Below, one piece after another: positions 41,249 to 50,629 of a DNA stretch of 54,498 nt. Position 1 is the first letter of the stretch. The number at the start of each line of letters is the position of its first letter. The stretch lies in the NCBI RefSeq assembly GCF_013214815.1, contig NZ_JABSPU010000014.1:1-54498 (forward strand), read 5' to 3'. The translations under genes and the position numbers were made by a program. The stretch is from Gilvibacter sp. GTDB lineage: Bacteria; Bacteroidota; Bacteroidia; Flavobacteriales; Flavobacteriaceae. The notes under the pieces are model-generated. The model was not told the DNA's origin and ran no database searches. It was given only the letters and a program-made list of their open reading frames with translations.

Positions 41249-42128
41249 ATTCTTGCTCTTGCTTGTGATACTTTCTGGCGGATGTTGTTTGGGACAATCC
41301 ACCGATCTTATGCGTGTGGAATGGCTTCGTATTCCGCAAGTAGACAGTGACAATTCTTTGAGTCGATTTAGGACCTTTATCAATTTTCCGATCCCGCTTT
41401 CCTGGGAAGGCAGTTATCTGATCCCTGGTTTTGAATACCGACACATCACTCTGGATATTGATGATCCAGTGCCTTTTGATGCCAATGATGCCAAGACGTT
41501 TCAAATGTTCCGAGCTACTATTGCTTATACTTTTAAGTTTAAAAGTGGATGGCGTTTTGGGGCGAGAGCTGGGTTTGAACTGGCTTCCAACTTTGAAAGC
41601 GCTGATTTTCTCGGGCGGGATTTTAGATTCAGTGGTTCCGCTTATATGATTCGAGATCGATCTTCTGATGAGGTTGCAAAACCGAATCGTTGGGTCATAG
41701 GTTTGCAGTATTCTACCAACCAAGGACGTCCTTTTCCTTTACCGATCATCAACTATTACAGACAGTTTCACCCGCGTTGGTCGTATTCCCTCGGTACCCC
41801 AAAAACGAACATCAAACATATGTTCAATGCCAAGAACAGCCTGCAGGCTTATGCCTCTTTAGATGGGTTCTTTTCCAATATTCAGAACAATCGCGTGGTG
41901 ACCAATCCAGACGGGAGTACTGCAATCGCAGATAATATTTCTATGACGCAAATCCTTGCAGGTCTGGGATATGAGTACAACTTTGCCAAGAATTTCTATT
42001 TCTACCTTTATGCGGCATACACTTTGTACAATGAATTACGATTGCGTGATGAAAACCGCAACAACGTATTTAACTTGAATGAAAACAATACCGGTTACTT
42101 CAGAACCGGTGTAAAATATAAGATTTGA
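41241..42128 (+). CDS. DUF6268-like outer-membrane beta-barrel protein
   Basis: 295 residues from the ATG at 41241, where a signal peptide begins (MRKFLLLLVILSGGCCLGQ). The rest alternates amphipathic strands: FRTFINFPIPLSWEGSYLIPGFEYRHITLD, IAYTFKFKSGWRFGARAGFELASNF, RWVIGLQYSTNQGRPFPLPIINYYRQFH, ending in YFRTGVKYKI. This agrees with the DUF6268 barrel family of Bacteroidota. It overlaps the MscS gene by 8 nt and is followed 1 nt later by the NtrC-like gene. Confidence 0.82.
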   Translation: MRKFLLLLVILSGGCCLGQSTDLMRVEWLRIPQVDSDNSLSRFRTFINFPIPLSWEGSYLIPGFEYRHITLDIDDPVPFDANDAKTFQMFRATIAYTFKFKSGWRFGARAGFELASNFESADFLGRDFRFSGSAYMIRDRSSDEVAKPNRWVIGLQYSTNQGRPFPLPIINYYRQFHPRWSYSLGTPKTNIKHMFNAKNSLQAYASLDGFFSNIQNNRVVTNPDGSTAIADNISMTQILAGLGYEYNFAKNFYFYLYAAYTLYNELRLRDENRNNVFNLNENNTGYFRTGVKYKI

Positions 42129-42129
42129 T

Positions 42130-43293
42130 ATGGCTCAGATATTAATCATAGAAGATGAAGCGGCGATCCGCCGGGTATTGACCAAAATACTTACAGAAGA
42201 GAGTGCAGATTACAAAGTGACCGAGGCCGAAGACGGACTTTCCGGAATCGAATTGATCAAAAAAGAAGATTACGACTTGGTGCTTTGTGATATTAAAATG
42301 CCAAAAATGGACGGCGTTGAGGTTTTAGAAGCGGCCAAGAAGCTCAAACCAGAAACCCCTATTGTCATGATCTCTGGTCACGGTGATTTAGATACTGCCG
42401 TTAATACCATGCGTCTTGGAGCCTTTGATTATATCTCCAAGCCACCCGATCTGAATAGACTTTTAAATACGGTGCGTATCGCTTTAGACCGCAAAGAGTT
42501 GGTGGTGGAGAACACACGCCTTAAAAAGAAGGTGAGTAAGAATTACGAGATGATCGGGGAATCCGCTCCAATCACGCATATCAAAGAGATGATTGAAAAG
42601 GTAGCTCCAACAGAAGCTCGCGTGCTTATTACAGGTCCTAATGGTACGGGTAAAGAACTCGTTGCTCATTGGTTGCACCAAAAGAGTGATCGTTCTAAAG
42701 GACCCATGATCGAGGTAAACTGTGCTGCCATACCAAGTGAACTCATAGAAAGTGAACTTTTTGGTCATGTTAAAGGTGCTTTTACGTCTGCCAATAAGGA
42801 TCGCGCCGGAAAGTTTGAAGCTGCCAATGGCGGAACCATCTTTTTGGATGAGGTAGGGGATATGAGCTTGTCTGCTCAGGCCAAAGTGCTTCGCGCCTTG
42901 CAAGAGAATAAGATCCAACGTGTGGGGAATGACAAGGATATCAAGGTTGATGTTCGAGTGATTGCCGCGACAAACAAAGACCTTAAAAAAGAGATCGCAG
43001 AGGGTAATTTTAGAGAAGACCTCTATCACCGATTGGCAGTGATCTTGATCAAAGTTCCTGCTCTCAACGATCGCAGAGAAGACATTCCCTTGCTTTTGGA
43101 TTATTTCACCAAGAAGATCTCCGAAGAACAAGGAACCGCGCAGAAAAAGTTCCAGGACAAGGCTGTAAAGCTGCTCAAAGAGTACGATTGGACCGGAAAC
43201 ATTCGCGAATTGCGCAATGTAGTGGAACGATTGATTATCTTAGGAGGAGAATCTATTAGCGAAGAAGACGTGCGCTTGTTCGCCAGTAACTAA
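42130..43293 (+). CDS. NtrC-like response regulator lacking a DNA-binding domain
   Basis: 387 residues. The receiver domain has Asp54 in LVLCDIKMPKMDG. The AAA+ domain has Walker A GPNGTGKE, Walker B GGTIFLDEVGDM and an Arg-finger region FREDLYHRL. The loop that touches sigma-54 reads GAFTSA instead of GAFTGA. The protein ends LFASN just after the AAA+ lid (DWTGNIRELRNVVERLIILGG), so the Fis-type helix-turn-helix is absent. No kinase gene adjoins it. It may activate sigma-54 from solution or have another role. Confidence 0.92.
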   Translation: MAQILIIEDEAAIRRVLTKILTEESADYKVTEAEDGLSGIELIKKEDYDLVLCDIKMPKMDGVEVLEAAKKLKPETPIVMISGHGDLDTAVNTMRLGAFDYISKPPDLNRLLNTVRIALDRKELVVENTRLKKKVSKNYEMIGESAPITHIKEMIEKVAPTEARVLITGPNGTGKELVAHWLHQKSDRSKGPMIEVNCAAIPSELIESELFGHVKGAFTSANKDRAGKFEAANGGTIFLDEVGDMSLSAQAKVLRALQENKIQRVGNDKDIKVDVRVIAATNKDLKKEIAEGNFREDLYHRLAVILIKVPALNDRREDIPLLLDYFTKKISEEQGTAQKKFQDKAVKLLKEYDWTGNIRELRNVVERLIILGGESISEEDVRLFASN

Positions 43294-43303
43294 TACCATC
43301 AGC

Positions 43304-44179
43304 ATGAATATTGACAGCAGTAAATACCGTGTAGCCGGACAAACGGATCTCAAAAAGCACGATACCTATGAAGACTTTGGTCTAGACAAAGAAACTTTAG
43401 AAGATGTTTTAGAGCGTGTCCGCGCCCGACTGGGCAAACTGCAGGATACCATGTATGCTCATGATAAGTACGCTGTGCTTATTTGTCTTCAAGGGATGGA
43501 TACTGCCGGAAAAGACAGTTTGATTAGAGAGGTGTTTAAGGACTTCAATTCGCGCGGAGTAGAGGTGCACAGCTTTAAGGTGCCTACAGACTTAGAATTG
43601 GATCACGATTACCTCTGGAGGCATTATATTGCCTTGCCACGTCGTGGAATCTTCGGAATTCACAACCGTACGCATTACGAGAATGTCTTGGTGACGCGCG
43701 TGCATCCAGAATACACTCTCAACGAGCGTTTGCCTAAACTCAAAAGTGTGGATCAGATAGACGATGCATTCTGGGATAAGCGTTTTGAACAGATCAATAA
43801 CTTTGAAAAACACCTTGCAGAAAACGGTACACTCATCTTTAAGTTCTATTTGAACCTCTCTAAGGACGAGCAAAAGCACCGCCTACTGCGCCGATTGAAT
43901 AAAAAAGAAAAGAATTGGAAGTTCTCGTCTGGCGATCTCAAGGAACGCAAACTTTGGGATCAGTACATGGAGTGCTACCAAGATGCCATCAACAGAACTT
44001 CTAAGGATCACGCTCCTTGGTATGTGATACCAGCAGATAATAAGAGAGCAGCTCGAGTGATCGTTGCTAGCATATTATTGGAAGCGATGGAGACCTACAA
44101 CAACATCCAGGAGCCAGAATTGGATCCGGAGACTCAAGCCAAACTCAAGCAGTACATCCAAGAACTCAACAACGAATAA
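43304..44179 (+). CDS. Polyphosphate kinase 2 family protein
   Basis: 291 residues. Walker A is LQGMDTAGKDS, and the lid region begins KDFNSRGVEVHSFKVPTDLELDHDYLWRHYIALPRRGIFGIHNRTHYENVLVTRVHPE, the standard PPK2 sequence with HNRTHYE in place of the common FNRSxYE. The C-terminus has KERKLWDQYMECYQDAINRTSKDHAPWYVIPADNKRAARVIVASILLEAM. It transfers phosphate between polyphosphate and nucleotides; the class (ADP or AMP acceptor) is not decided. Confidence 0.92.
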   Translation: MNIDSSKYRVAGQTDLKKHDTYEDFGLDKETLEDVLERVRARLGKLQDTMYAHDKYAVLICLQGMDTAGKDSLIREVFKDFNSRGVEVHSFKVPTDLELDHDYLWRHYIALPRRGIFGIHNRTHYENVLVTRVHPEYTLNERLPKLKSVDQIDDAFWDKRFEQINNFEKHLAENGTLIFKFYLNLSKDEQKHRLLRRLNKKEKNWKFSSGDLKERKLWDQYMECYQDAINRTSKDHAPWYVIPADNKRAARVIVASILLEAMETYNNIQEPELDPETQAKLKQYIQELNNE

Positions 44180-44184
44180 CCACT

Positions 44185-45570
44185 ATGAAATTCCAAGCAC
44201 GTTTACTGAGCCTTTGCCTGTTACTCACTGCAGTATCCTTTGGGCAAACGCAGACTTCAGATTCCTTAATGCTGCGTAACATCTATGATCTGGCTTTACT
44301 CAACGGTCAGAGCTATTCGTGGTTGGAACACATCTCTAATGAGATCGGCGGACGTTTATCAGGATCTCCAGAGGCTGAGCAGGCCGTAAAATATACCGAA
44401 CAAGAGCTCAGAAAGTTAGGCTTGGATTCCGTTTGGTTGCAACCAGTAATGGTTCCTAAATGGGTCAGAGGAGAAAAAGAGACGGCTTATTTTGAAACGG
44501 CAGGTTCTAAAACAGACCTGCAGATTTGTGCCTTAGGCGGATCTGTAGCTACTGCAGTCTCAGGACTCAAAGCTGAGGTTGTTGAAGTGCAATCCCTTGA
44601 CGCTTTAGCAGCGCTGGGAAAAGAAGTGATTGAAGGTAAGATCGTATTTTATAATAGACCCATGCAGGCGGAGCTCATCAACACATTTGCTGCTTACGGA
44701 GGCTGTGTAGATCAGCGCTATGCTGGCGCCATGGAAGCTGCCAAATACGGAGCAGTAGGTGTTATCGTCCGTTCTATGAATTTGCGTTTGGATGATTATC
44801 CGCATACAGGTTCCATGTCTTATGGTGACCTCAGTCCTGACCAGCGCATTCCTGCTGCTGCTGTGAGTACTTTGGGTGCAGAGGCCTTGAGTGCAGCGCT
44901 TCAAAATGATGCGGATTTAAAACTCACCATCAAACAGAGTTGCGAGACCTTCCCTGATGTACAGTCCTATAATGTGATCGGACAAATCACGGGCACAGAA
45001 AGGCCGAACGAGTTTTTTGTGGTTGGTGGACACCTAGATTCTTGGGATACCGGAGACGGCTCTCATGATGATGGAGCTGGTTGTGTACAATCCATGGAAG
45101 TGCTGCGATTGTTGCAAAAGGCCAATTATAAGCCCAAACACAGCCTGCGCGTAGTGTTGTTTATGAATGAAGAGAATGGTTTGCGGGGAGGCAGAGCCTA
45201 TGCAGAAGCTGCAACAAAGAACAAGGAAACTCATGTTTTTGCGCTTGAAAGTGATGCCGGTGGATTCTCGCCACGCGGATTCTCTTTTGATACCGATCAA
45301 GCCAATTATGAGCAAGTCTTGTCTTGGAATACCTTGTTTGAACCTTACTTAGTGCACTCATTCACCCGAGGGGGAAGCGGAGCCGACATTGGCCCATTGA
45401 AGGATGATGGTATTGTACTCTGCGGACTAAGACCGGACTCTCAGCGTTACTTTGACTACCATCACGCACCTAACGACACCTTTGATGCCATTAACAAAAG
45501 GGAATTGGAACTCGGGGCAGCCGCTATGGCCTCCCTAGTATACCTGTTTGATAAGTACGGAATTAAATAA
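44185..45570 (+). CDS. Secreted M28-family zinc peptidase (carboxypeptidase Q-like)
   Basis: 461 residues with a signal peptide (LLSLCLLLTAVSFGQ). A PA-type insert lies at about 130-260. The di-zinc ligands are in GGHLDSWDTGDGSHDDGAG, MNEENGLRGG, LESDAGGF and YHHAPNDTFD. It should trim peptides in the periplasm or outside the cell. It follows the PPK2 gene by 5 nt. Its stop and the stop of the convergent gene lie inside a 12-bp palindrome (45567-45578). Confidence 0.93.
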   Translation: MKFQARLLSLCLLLTAVSFGQTQTSDSLMLRNIYDLALLNGQSYSWLEHISNEIGGRLSGSPEAEQAVKYTEQELRKLGLDSVWLQPVMVPKWVRGEKETAYFETAGSKTDLQICALGGSVATAVSGLKAEVVEVQSLDALAALGKEVIEGKIVFYNRPMQAELINTFAAYGGCVDQRYAGAMEAAKYGAVGVIVRSMNLRLDDYPHTGSMSYGDLSPDQRIPAAAVSTLGAEALSAALQNDADLKLTIKQSCETFPDVQSYNVIGQITGTERPNEFFVVGGHLDSWDTGDGSHDDGAGCVQSMEVLRLLQKANYKPKHSLRVVLFMNEENGLRGGRAYAEAATKNKETHVFALESDAGGFSPRGFSFDTDQANYEQVLSWNTLFEPYLVHSFTRGGSGADIGPLKDDGIVLCGLRPDSQRYFDYHHAPNDTFDAINKRELELGAAAMASLVYLFDKYGIK

Positions 45571-45572
45571 GC

Positions 45573-46184
45573 TTATTCGCGCCACTTGATCCAAAGAATG
45601 ATCGATGGATTACTAACGTCTCCATCACCATCATTTCTTGCTCGCATGGTTAAGGTGTCACCCTCGGAGAAATCTATGTTCAATGTATCGTCATAGAGTT
45701 CGTTGTCAGATAGACTCAAATCTGTTACGCTTACATCAGAACCGTCATTACGCACGCGCAATTCAAACCTCTTTGTTGCACTACCTCCGGAAGAAGTAGC
45801 GGAAACTCCGATAATAGTTCCATTTTTGAGCATGGGCGCACCGGAATTTTGGTTGGTAATACGTCCACCAAAATAAAGGTTGCTGTTATTTACATTTCCA
45901 TTTCTCGCAAACGTAATCGGAATGGTAGTTACGCTAAACCAATGACTCCTGGTTGGTTCAAAGAAGTAAAGCTCGTTGTTGATCACGGCAATCTGTCCTC
46001 CGCTTAGGTTGTGCGTAGGTGCCGTAGTAGTGTTGGTCAGTTCAAGGGGAGCGATTCCGCTCGACCCTGCATCAATAGTCAATTGGGCAGTCGGTGTAGT
46101 GGTACCGATACCCACTTGGGCTTTGGCGTGTTGTACTCCAAAAAAGAGTACCGCAACACAAGCCAGAATTTGCGGTTTTTTCAT
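45573..46184 (-). CDS. Secreted beta-rich protein with VGIGTTTP motif
   Basis: 203 residues with a signal peptide ending HAKA. The mature start QVGIGTTTPTAQLTIDAG is a motif common at the start of surface or tail-fibre-like proteins of Bacteroidota. The rest is a beta-rich body with FARNGNVNNSNLYFGGRITNQNSGAPMLKNGTIIGVSATS and ELRVRNDGSDV. No catalytic motif is seen. It is probably a surface-exposed structural protein. Confidence 0.7.
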   Translation of the reverse strand: MKKPQILACVAVLFFGVQHAKAQVGIGTTTPTAQLTIDAGSSGIAPLELTNTTTAPTHNLSGGQIAVINNELYFFEPTRSHWFSVTTIPITFARNGNVNNSNLYFGGRITNQNSGAPMLKNGTIIGVSATSSGGSATKRFELRVRNDGSDVSVTDLSLSDNELYDDTLNIDFSEGDTLTMRARNDGDGDVSNPSIILWIKWRE

Positions 46185-46260
46185 GGTTATACTGGGGGGT
46201 ATAAGTAGTTTTTAAAATCTGGATTGCAAGTATGTTGGTACGAATATAAGGAATTTCTTA

Positions 46261-46713
46261 CTACTTGATCACTGATTCATAGACATTTATCCATTTTTGG
46301 GGGTCCATCTGCTTACACAACTCCCCAATTAGGTCATAAGGAATAACCTCTGGTTTTTTAAATCGGATGCAGCTTTTGCCCATGTCTAGCTTGGTTTTTA
46401 CGTGTTTTGGATATTCCTCTTGGAACCATGCTAAGAGCTCAGGATTGGCGTAGATGCCCATATGATATAGGGCGATAAAGTTTTTTTGAGAAGCAATGCT
46501 CATGAAAGGAAGCGGGAGCTTTGGGTCGCAATGGTAGCCCGCCGGATATAAACTGTGTGGAACTACATAACCTACCATCCCGTAACTCATCCCCACTTGG
46601 AAACCTTCAGGCAGATTATCCACAATGGTTTGATGCAACTTTTTCATATGCGGTTGGCGCTCTTCAGGAATGGCTTGGAAATATTCTTCTACGGTATTGG
46701 CATTTACTTTCAT
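46261..46713 (-). CDS. DUF1801/YdhG-like protein
   Basis: 150 residues. VEEYFQAIPEERQPHMKKLHQTIVDNLPEGFQVGMSYGMVGYVVP, FMSIASQKNFIALYHMG and MGKSCIRFKKPEVIPYDLIGELCKQMDPQKWINVYESV follow the DUF1801 pattern of small cytosolic proteins. Molecular function unknown. It is divergent from the MATE gene. Confidence 0.85.
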   Translation of the reverse strand: MKVNANTVEEYFQAIPEERQPHMKKLHQTIVDNLPEGFQVGMSYGMVGYVVPHSLYPAGYHCDPKLPLPFMSIASQKNFIALYHMGIYANPELLAWFQEEYPKHVKTKLDMGKSCIRFKKPEVIPYDLIGELCKQMDPQKWINVYESVIK

Positions 46714-46797
46714 GCTGCTTGTCTTTGTTTAAAGATATTAAATTTTAATTTTGATAGACCGTTGTAGCAGGTCAATACTGCAAGCCAACCATCCCTA

Positions 46798-48201
46798 ATG
46801 AATCTAAAGCAATACACCAAAGAATTTAAATACAATTGGACCTTAGCAGCCCCGGTGATCTTAGGAATGCTCGGCCATACTTTTGTCAGTTTTGTGGACA
46901 ATATCATGGTGGGGCAGTTAGGTACTGCAGAACTCGCAGCAGTTTCTTTGGGAAACAGCTTTATGTTCATTGCTATGTCTTTGGGTATTGGTTTTTCTAC
47001 GGCCATAACGCCTTTGGTGGCCGCTGCTGATGCAGAAGGCAATTTCAGTGCTGGGAACGCGGCCTTTAAACACGGTTTGTTCCTCTGTGCCGTATTGGGT
47101 ATTACGCTCTTTTTAGGGGTTTATTTGTCTAAACCCATGCTGTATTTCATGGACCAACCGGAAGAGGTTGTGATTTTGGCTGAACCCTATTTGGATCTGG
47201 TGGCTTTTTCTTTGATCCCTTTGATCATTTTTCAGGCCTTTAAGCAGTGTAGCGATGGATTGTCTATGACGCGAGCACCTATGTATGCTACGCTTTTGGC
47301 CAATGTGATCAACATCATTTTAAACTACCTTTTGATCTTTGGCAAGTTTGGATTTCCACAAATGGGAATCGTTGGAGCGGCCATTGGAACACTCGCATCG
47401 CGATTGATCATGGTGGGGTATTTGTGGCTTTTGATGAAGCGCAATCTCAAATCAAGGGATTATGTGTTGAAGATCAAACTCTTTGTTTTAGAAAGTACCA
47501 TGATCAAACGTATTTTAAATCTCGGATTTCCCTCTGCCTTGCAAATGTTCTTTGAGGTGGCCATATTTACGGCTGCCATTTGGATGTCTGGGATCTTAGG
47601 AAAGAATCCTCAGGCAGCAAATCAAATTGCATTGAATTTATCCTCCATGACCTTTATGGTGGCTATGGGACTCAGTGTAGCAGCGATGATTCGAGTGGGG
47701 AATCAACAGGGATTACAGCGCTACCGTGAACTGCGTAGAATTGCCAATTCTATCTTTTTGCTAGCGATCATTTTAGCTTGTGGATTTGCGATTCTCTTTT
47801 TTAGTTTGCATCAAATTCTACCTAAACTTTATGTCGATTTTGACGATGCTCAAAACTTTGCGGACAACTTTGAAGTGGTTCAAATAGCAGCAAGATTGTT
47901 GTTGGTCGCGGCCGTATTCCAGATCTCTGACGGAGTGCAAGTGGTAGTGCTTGGCGCCTTAAGAGGGATGCAAGATGTAAAGATTCCCACGCTGATCACT
48001 TTTATTGCTTATTGGGTAGTTGGTTTTCCCATCTCTTATTATTTAGGGTTGCACACCGCCTACAAAAGCGCCGGAATTTGGATTGGATTACTTGCTGGAC
48101 TTACGGTGAGTGGGGTGCTTTTATACCTGCGATTCAACCAGCTGAGCAAGCGCCTGATAGTTCAAAAAGAGCTGCAAACGTCGGACTCTGCAGATAATTA
48201 G
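46798..48201 (+). CDS. MATE family efflux transporter
   Basis: 467 residues, 12 hydrophobic helices. APVILGMLGHTFVSFVDNIMVGQLGTAELAAVSLGNSFMF, GIGFSTAITPLVAAADAEG and, in the second half, GFPSALQMFFEVAIFTAAIWMSGILGKNPQAANQIALNLSSMTFMVAMGLSVAAMIRVGNQQG are typical of the NorM branch. It is probably a sodium- or proton-driven drug exporter. Confidence 0.93.
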   Translation: MNLKQYTKEFKYNWTLAAPVILGMLGHTFVSFVDNIMVGQLGTAELAAVSLGNSFMFIAMSLGIGFSTAITPLVAAADAEGNFSAGNAAFKHGLFLCAVLGITLFLGVYLSKPMLYFMDQPEEVVILAEPYLDLVAFSLIPLIIFQAFKQCSDGLSMTRAPMYATLLANVINIILNYLLIFGKFGFPQMGIVGAAIGTLASRLIMVGYLWLLMKRNLKSRDYVLKIKLFVLESTMIKRILNLGFPSALQMFFEVAIFTAAIWMSGILGKNPQAANQIALNLSSMTFMVAMGLSVAAMIRVGNQQGLQRYRELRRIANSIFLLAIILACGFAILFFSLHQILPKLYVDFDDAQNFADNFEVVQIAARLLLVAAVFQISDGVQVVVLGALRGMQDVKIPTLITFIAYWVVGFPISYYLGLHTAYKSAGIWIGLLAGLTVSGVLLYLRFNQLSKRLIVQKELQTSDSADN

Positions 48202-48209
48202 TATTTTTG
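48202..48209 (+). promoter_or_regulatory. Candidate -7 element (TATTTTTG) of the small gene/PAP2 unit
   Basis: Perfect TAnnTTTG match starting 1 nt after the MATE stop and 17 nt before the ATG at 48227. Confidence 0.45.
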
Positions 48210-48226
48210 CCCATAATTCAACCGTC

Positions 48227-48460
48227 ATGGAACTTCCAAAATTCTTACTAGGAGACAATACCGATCATCCGGATAATATTTTTGTGATTCACACAGAATT
48301 CCCACGTTTTGTTATTGATCTGAGCAAAGACGAGATCGAATGGCTGGAAGAATTTGATCAGCACGACCAAAAAGAAGTAGAGACAGAGACTCAAAATATG
48401 ATCGCTGCAGCTACGGAATTTTACGATCGTGAGATCGCCCGATACGAGCAGAATGATTGA
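48227..48460 (+). CDS. Conserved small acidic protein
   Basis: 77 residues, strongly acidic, no signal or membrane segment: MELPKFLLGDNTDHPDNIFV, TEFPRFVIDLSKDEIEWLEEFD, then a helix with MIAAATEFYDREIARYE. Similar small proteins occur beside PAP2 genes in Flavobacteriaceae as far as I recall; function unknown. Its end overlaps the PAP2 start by 8 nt, which supports translation. Confidence 0.75.
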   Translation: MELPKFLLGDNTDHPDNIFVIHTEFPRFVIDLSKDEIEWLEEFDQHDQKEVETETQNMIAAATEFYDREIARYEQND

Positions 48461-49025
48461 TCAATTACTCCAATATGACAGTGAGCTGTTCATTTACCTG
48501 AACAGTTTGGGATCTACTACCTGGGACAATTTGTGGCTGGTGATCACCAATAAGTTCGCCTCCATTCCTATCTATGCCATACTGTTGTATTTGGTGTATA
48601 AGAACTTCGGATGGAAGTTTACCGCTGTAGTAGTTGTCACCACAGCTTTAATGATCACCTTTACCGATCAACTTACCAACTTAGCCAAAGACTTTTTTGA
48701 GCGCCCTAGGCCTTGCCAGGAAGCCAGTTTGGAAGGTGTCATTCGTTATGTGGCCCCGCGTTGTGGGAAGTTCAGTTTCTTTTCTGGACATGCTACCAGC
48801 ACCATGGCAGGCGCTGTGTTCATTAGTCTGATTTTGCGCAGTCGTTATAAGTACTTACCGTTTTTAATGCTGTTTTGGGCCTTTTTGGTCAGCTACAGCC
48901 GCGTTTATGTAGGCGTGCATTATCCGTTGGATATCTTTACTGGAATGATCGTAGGAGCGCTGGCAGGATTGAGTTTCTACAAACTAGAGCGCTATTTGCA
49001 AAAGCGTTTTGCTACTTCCGCTTAG
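48453..49025 (+). CDS. PAP2-family membrane phosphatase
   Basis: 190 residues from the ATG at 48453. Membrane helices alternate with the three-part PAP2 signature: KDFFERPRP, FFSGHAT and SRVYVGVHYPLDI, carrying the catalytic His residues and Arg. Such enzymes dephosphorylate undecaprenyl pyrophosphate, lipid A or phosphatidate. It converges with the GT-C gene (14-nt overlap), whose pathway releases polyprenyl phosphate, so carrier recycling is a plausible role. Confidence 0.92.
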   Translation: MIDQLLQYDSELFIYLNSLGSTTWDNLWLVITNKFASIPIYAILLYLVYKNFGWKFTAVVVVTTALMITFTDQLTNLAKDFFERPRPCQEASLEGVIRYVAPRCGKFSFFSGHATSTMAGAVFISLILRSRYKYLPFLMLFWAFLVSYSRVYVGVHYPLDIFTGMIVGALAGLSFYKLERYLQKRFATSA

Positions 49026-50604
49026 AGACTTTAAAGAGCATTCGCGCTAAACGGGTCTTGTACCCGCTTTCTCCTTTGGCCTGTGGATTCATATCGTAAA
49101 ATCCAGCGGGAGCGTAATTGAAGTCTTTAAAATCCTCTAGAAACTCTTCCAAGTGATCTTCGGCCACCAAAACTCCAAAGGCATCTTGATCAGGCCAAAA
49201 GAATTCCCCTTGATTTTTGATCACCGGAATAATCCCTTGGTAGTCCCAGATCAGCTCCGGAGTAAAAAAGTCGTACTCAAAAACAGGAAGATCTTCTTGC
49301 TCTTCCCACTGATGCAGTGCGGACAAGGCTTGGTATTTTGGATTGTAACTCAAGGTCTCTGCCAAAGGCAATCCGAAGCAAATAACGGCCATAACTAAGA
49401 CTACAGAAAAAACTAAGGCCTTTTGAATCTGCTTTTTGATCAGGCTGCGCCAAATAAAAAAGCTGATCACCACTAAGCTCAAACTGAGCAGTACAAACCA
49501 AACCCAATAACCCTCCAAGTGATCTTGGAGCAGATAGTATCCGCCTAAAGGAAATAAAACACCAACCGTACCTAAAATACCAAAGTGCAGATAAGGGCCT
49601 ACTTTTTCTTTCCAATCAGTCAATTCCTTGAATTGTTCAATGAGGTATTCCAAATAGAAAGAGGTATTCCACGCCATTGGGATCAATACAGGCAGTAAAT
49701 AGCGTGACTTCTTTTCTGGGATGATAGATAATAGCACCACGCTCAACAGCGTCCAAAGCAAACTGAATAAATACCCTTTAGGATCACTGACGCGCTTTTT
49801 TAAATAGGGATACAACAAGGCGACAAATGCAGGCAGGGTCCACAAGCCACTTTGGGTAAAGAAGCTCCAATAATAATAAAACGGGCGTACGTTATAACTG
49901 GTCCAATTGTTGGCTTCGCGTTCTGTTATGGCACGGAGTGTCTCGCCGTCGTAGGTGTAGGTGTACCAGAACCACCAGCCAGAACCAAGTACCGCCACAA
50001 CAAGCATGAGTAGCAATGGCAGTACAAGCCCTTTGTGCCAGCGGTATTTATAAACAATGCCGTAGGCGATTAGGAAGGGGAGCAAAAGTGCGTACAAGGA
50101 TACCGGCCCTTTACTCATCCATGATGCTGCCAAAGACAGTCCAGCAATTAAGCCGTAAAGCGCTAAGTTCTTTGTTTGACTAAATAGTTTGTGAATGCCA
50201 AATATGGCCACCATCATAAAGGCGTGCGTAAAAATGTCCCATTGCCCGTTACGACCGGCAAAAATGATATAGAAAGAGGTGACCAGCACCAAGGCTCCCC
50301 AAAAATTCTGTCTGCGATTGTTGAGTAGTTCACTGTGGAGTTTAAAACCAAAGACCATCAACAAAACGGCACTTAGTACAGCCGGTAATCTCAAGGCCCA
50401 AACCTTTAAGCCCAAAGCGGCCCCCGAGAAGGCCGTAAGCCAAGTGGGTAGGGGTGGTTTCTGATAGCGAGGCTCTCCGTTTATGGTGGTCAAAAGCCAA
50501 TTGTCGTCCACCAACATCTCTCGCGCAGTAATGAAATTTCGCGCTTCCATGATGTTTACGGCCAGCTCTCCAAGATGTATCAGAAACAAAGGGATACAAC
50601 TCAA
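49012..50604 (-). CDS. ArnT-like GT-C glycosyltransferase (GT39/PMT family)
   Basis: About 530 residues with many membrane helices. The first periplasmic loop, MEARNFITAREMLVDDNWLLTTINGEPRYQKPPLPTWL, is the PMT/ArnT signature, although the catalytic acidic pair usually written DE appears as ME. Later LGSGWWFWYTY and PEKKSRYLLPVLIPMAWNTSFYLE are also family-like. It should move a sugar from a polyprenyl phosphate to lipid A or another acceptor on the periplasmic side. The start is unclear: TTG at 50604, or a CTG near 50643. The upstream frame encodes QWLKDRPLTLLLLSCIP, which looks like the true first helix. Confidence 0.85.
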   Translation of the reverse strand: MSCIPLFLIHLGELAVNIMEARNFITAREMLVDDNWLLTTINGEPRYQKPPLPTWLTAFSGAALGLKVWALRLPAVLSAVLLMVFGFKLHSELLNNRRQNFWGALVLVTSFYIIFAGRNGQWDIFTHAFMMVAIFGIHKLFSQTKNLALYGLIAGLSLAASWMSKGPVSLYALLLPFLIAYGIVYKYRWHKGLVLPLLLMLVVAVLGSGWWFWYTYTYDGETLRAITEREANNWTSYNVRPFYYYWSFFTQSGLWTLPAFVALLYPYLKKRVSDPKGYLFSLLWTLLSVVLLSIIPEKKSRYLLPVLIPMAWNTSFYLEYLIEQFKELTDWKEKVGPYLHFGILGTVGVLFPLGGYYLLQDHLEGYWVWFVLLSLSLVVISFFIWRSLIKKQIQKALVFSVVLVMAVICFGLPLAETLSYNPKYQALSALHQWEEQEDLPVFEYDFFTPELIWDYQGIIPVIKNQGEFFWPDQDAFGVLVAEDHLEEFLEDFKDFNYAPAGFYDMNPQAKGESGYKTRLARMLFKVSKRK

Positions 50605-50629
50605 AAGCAGTAGGGTAAGGGGTCTGTCT

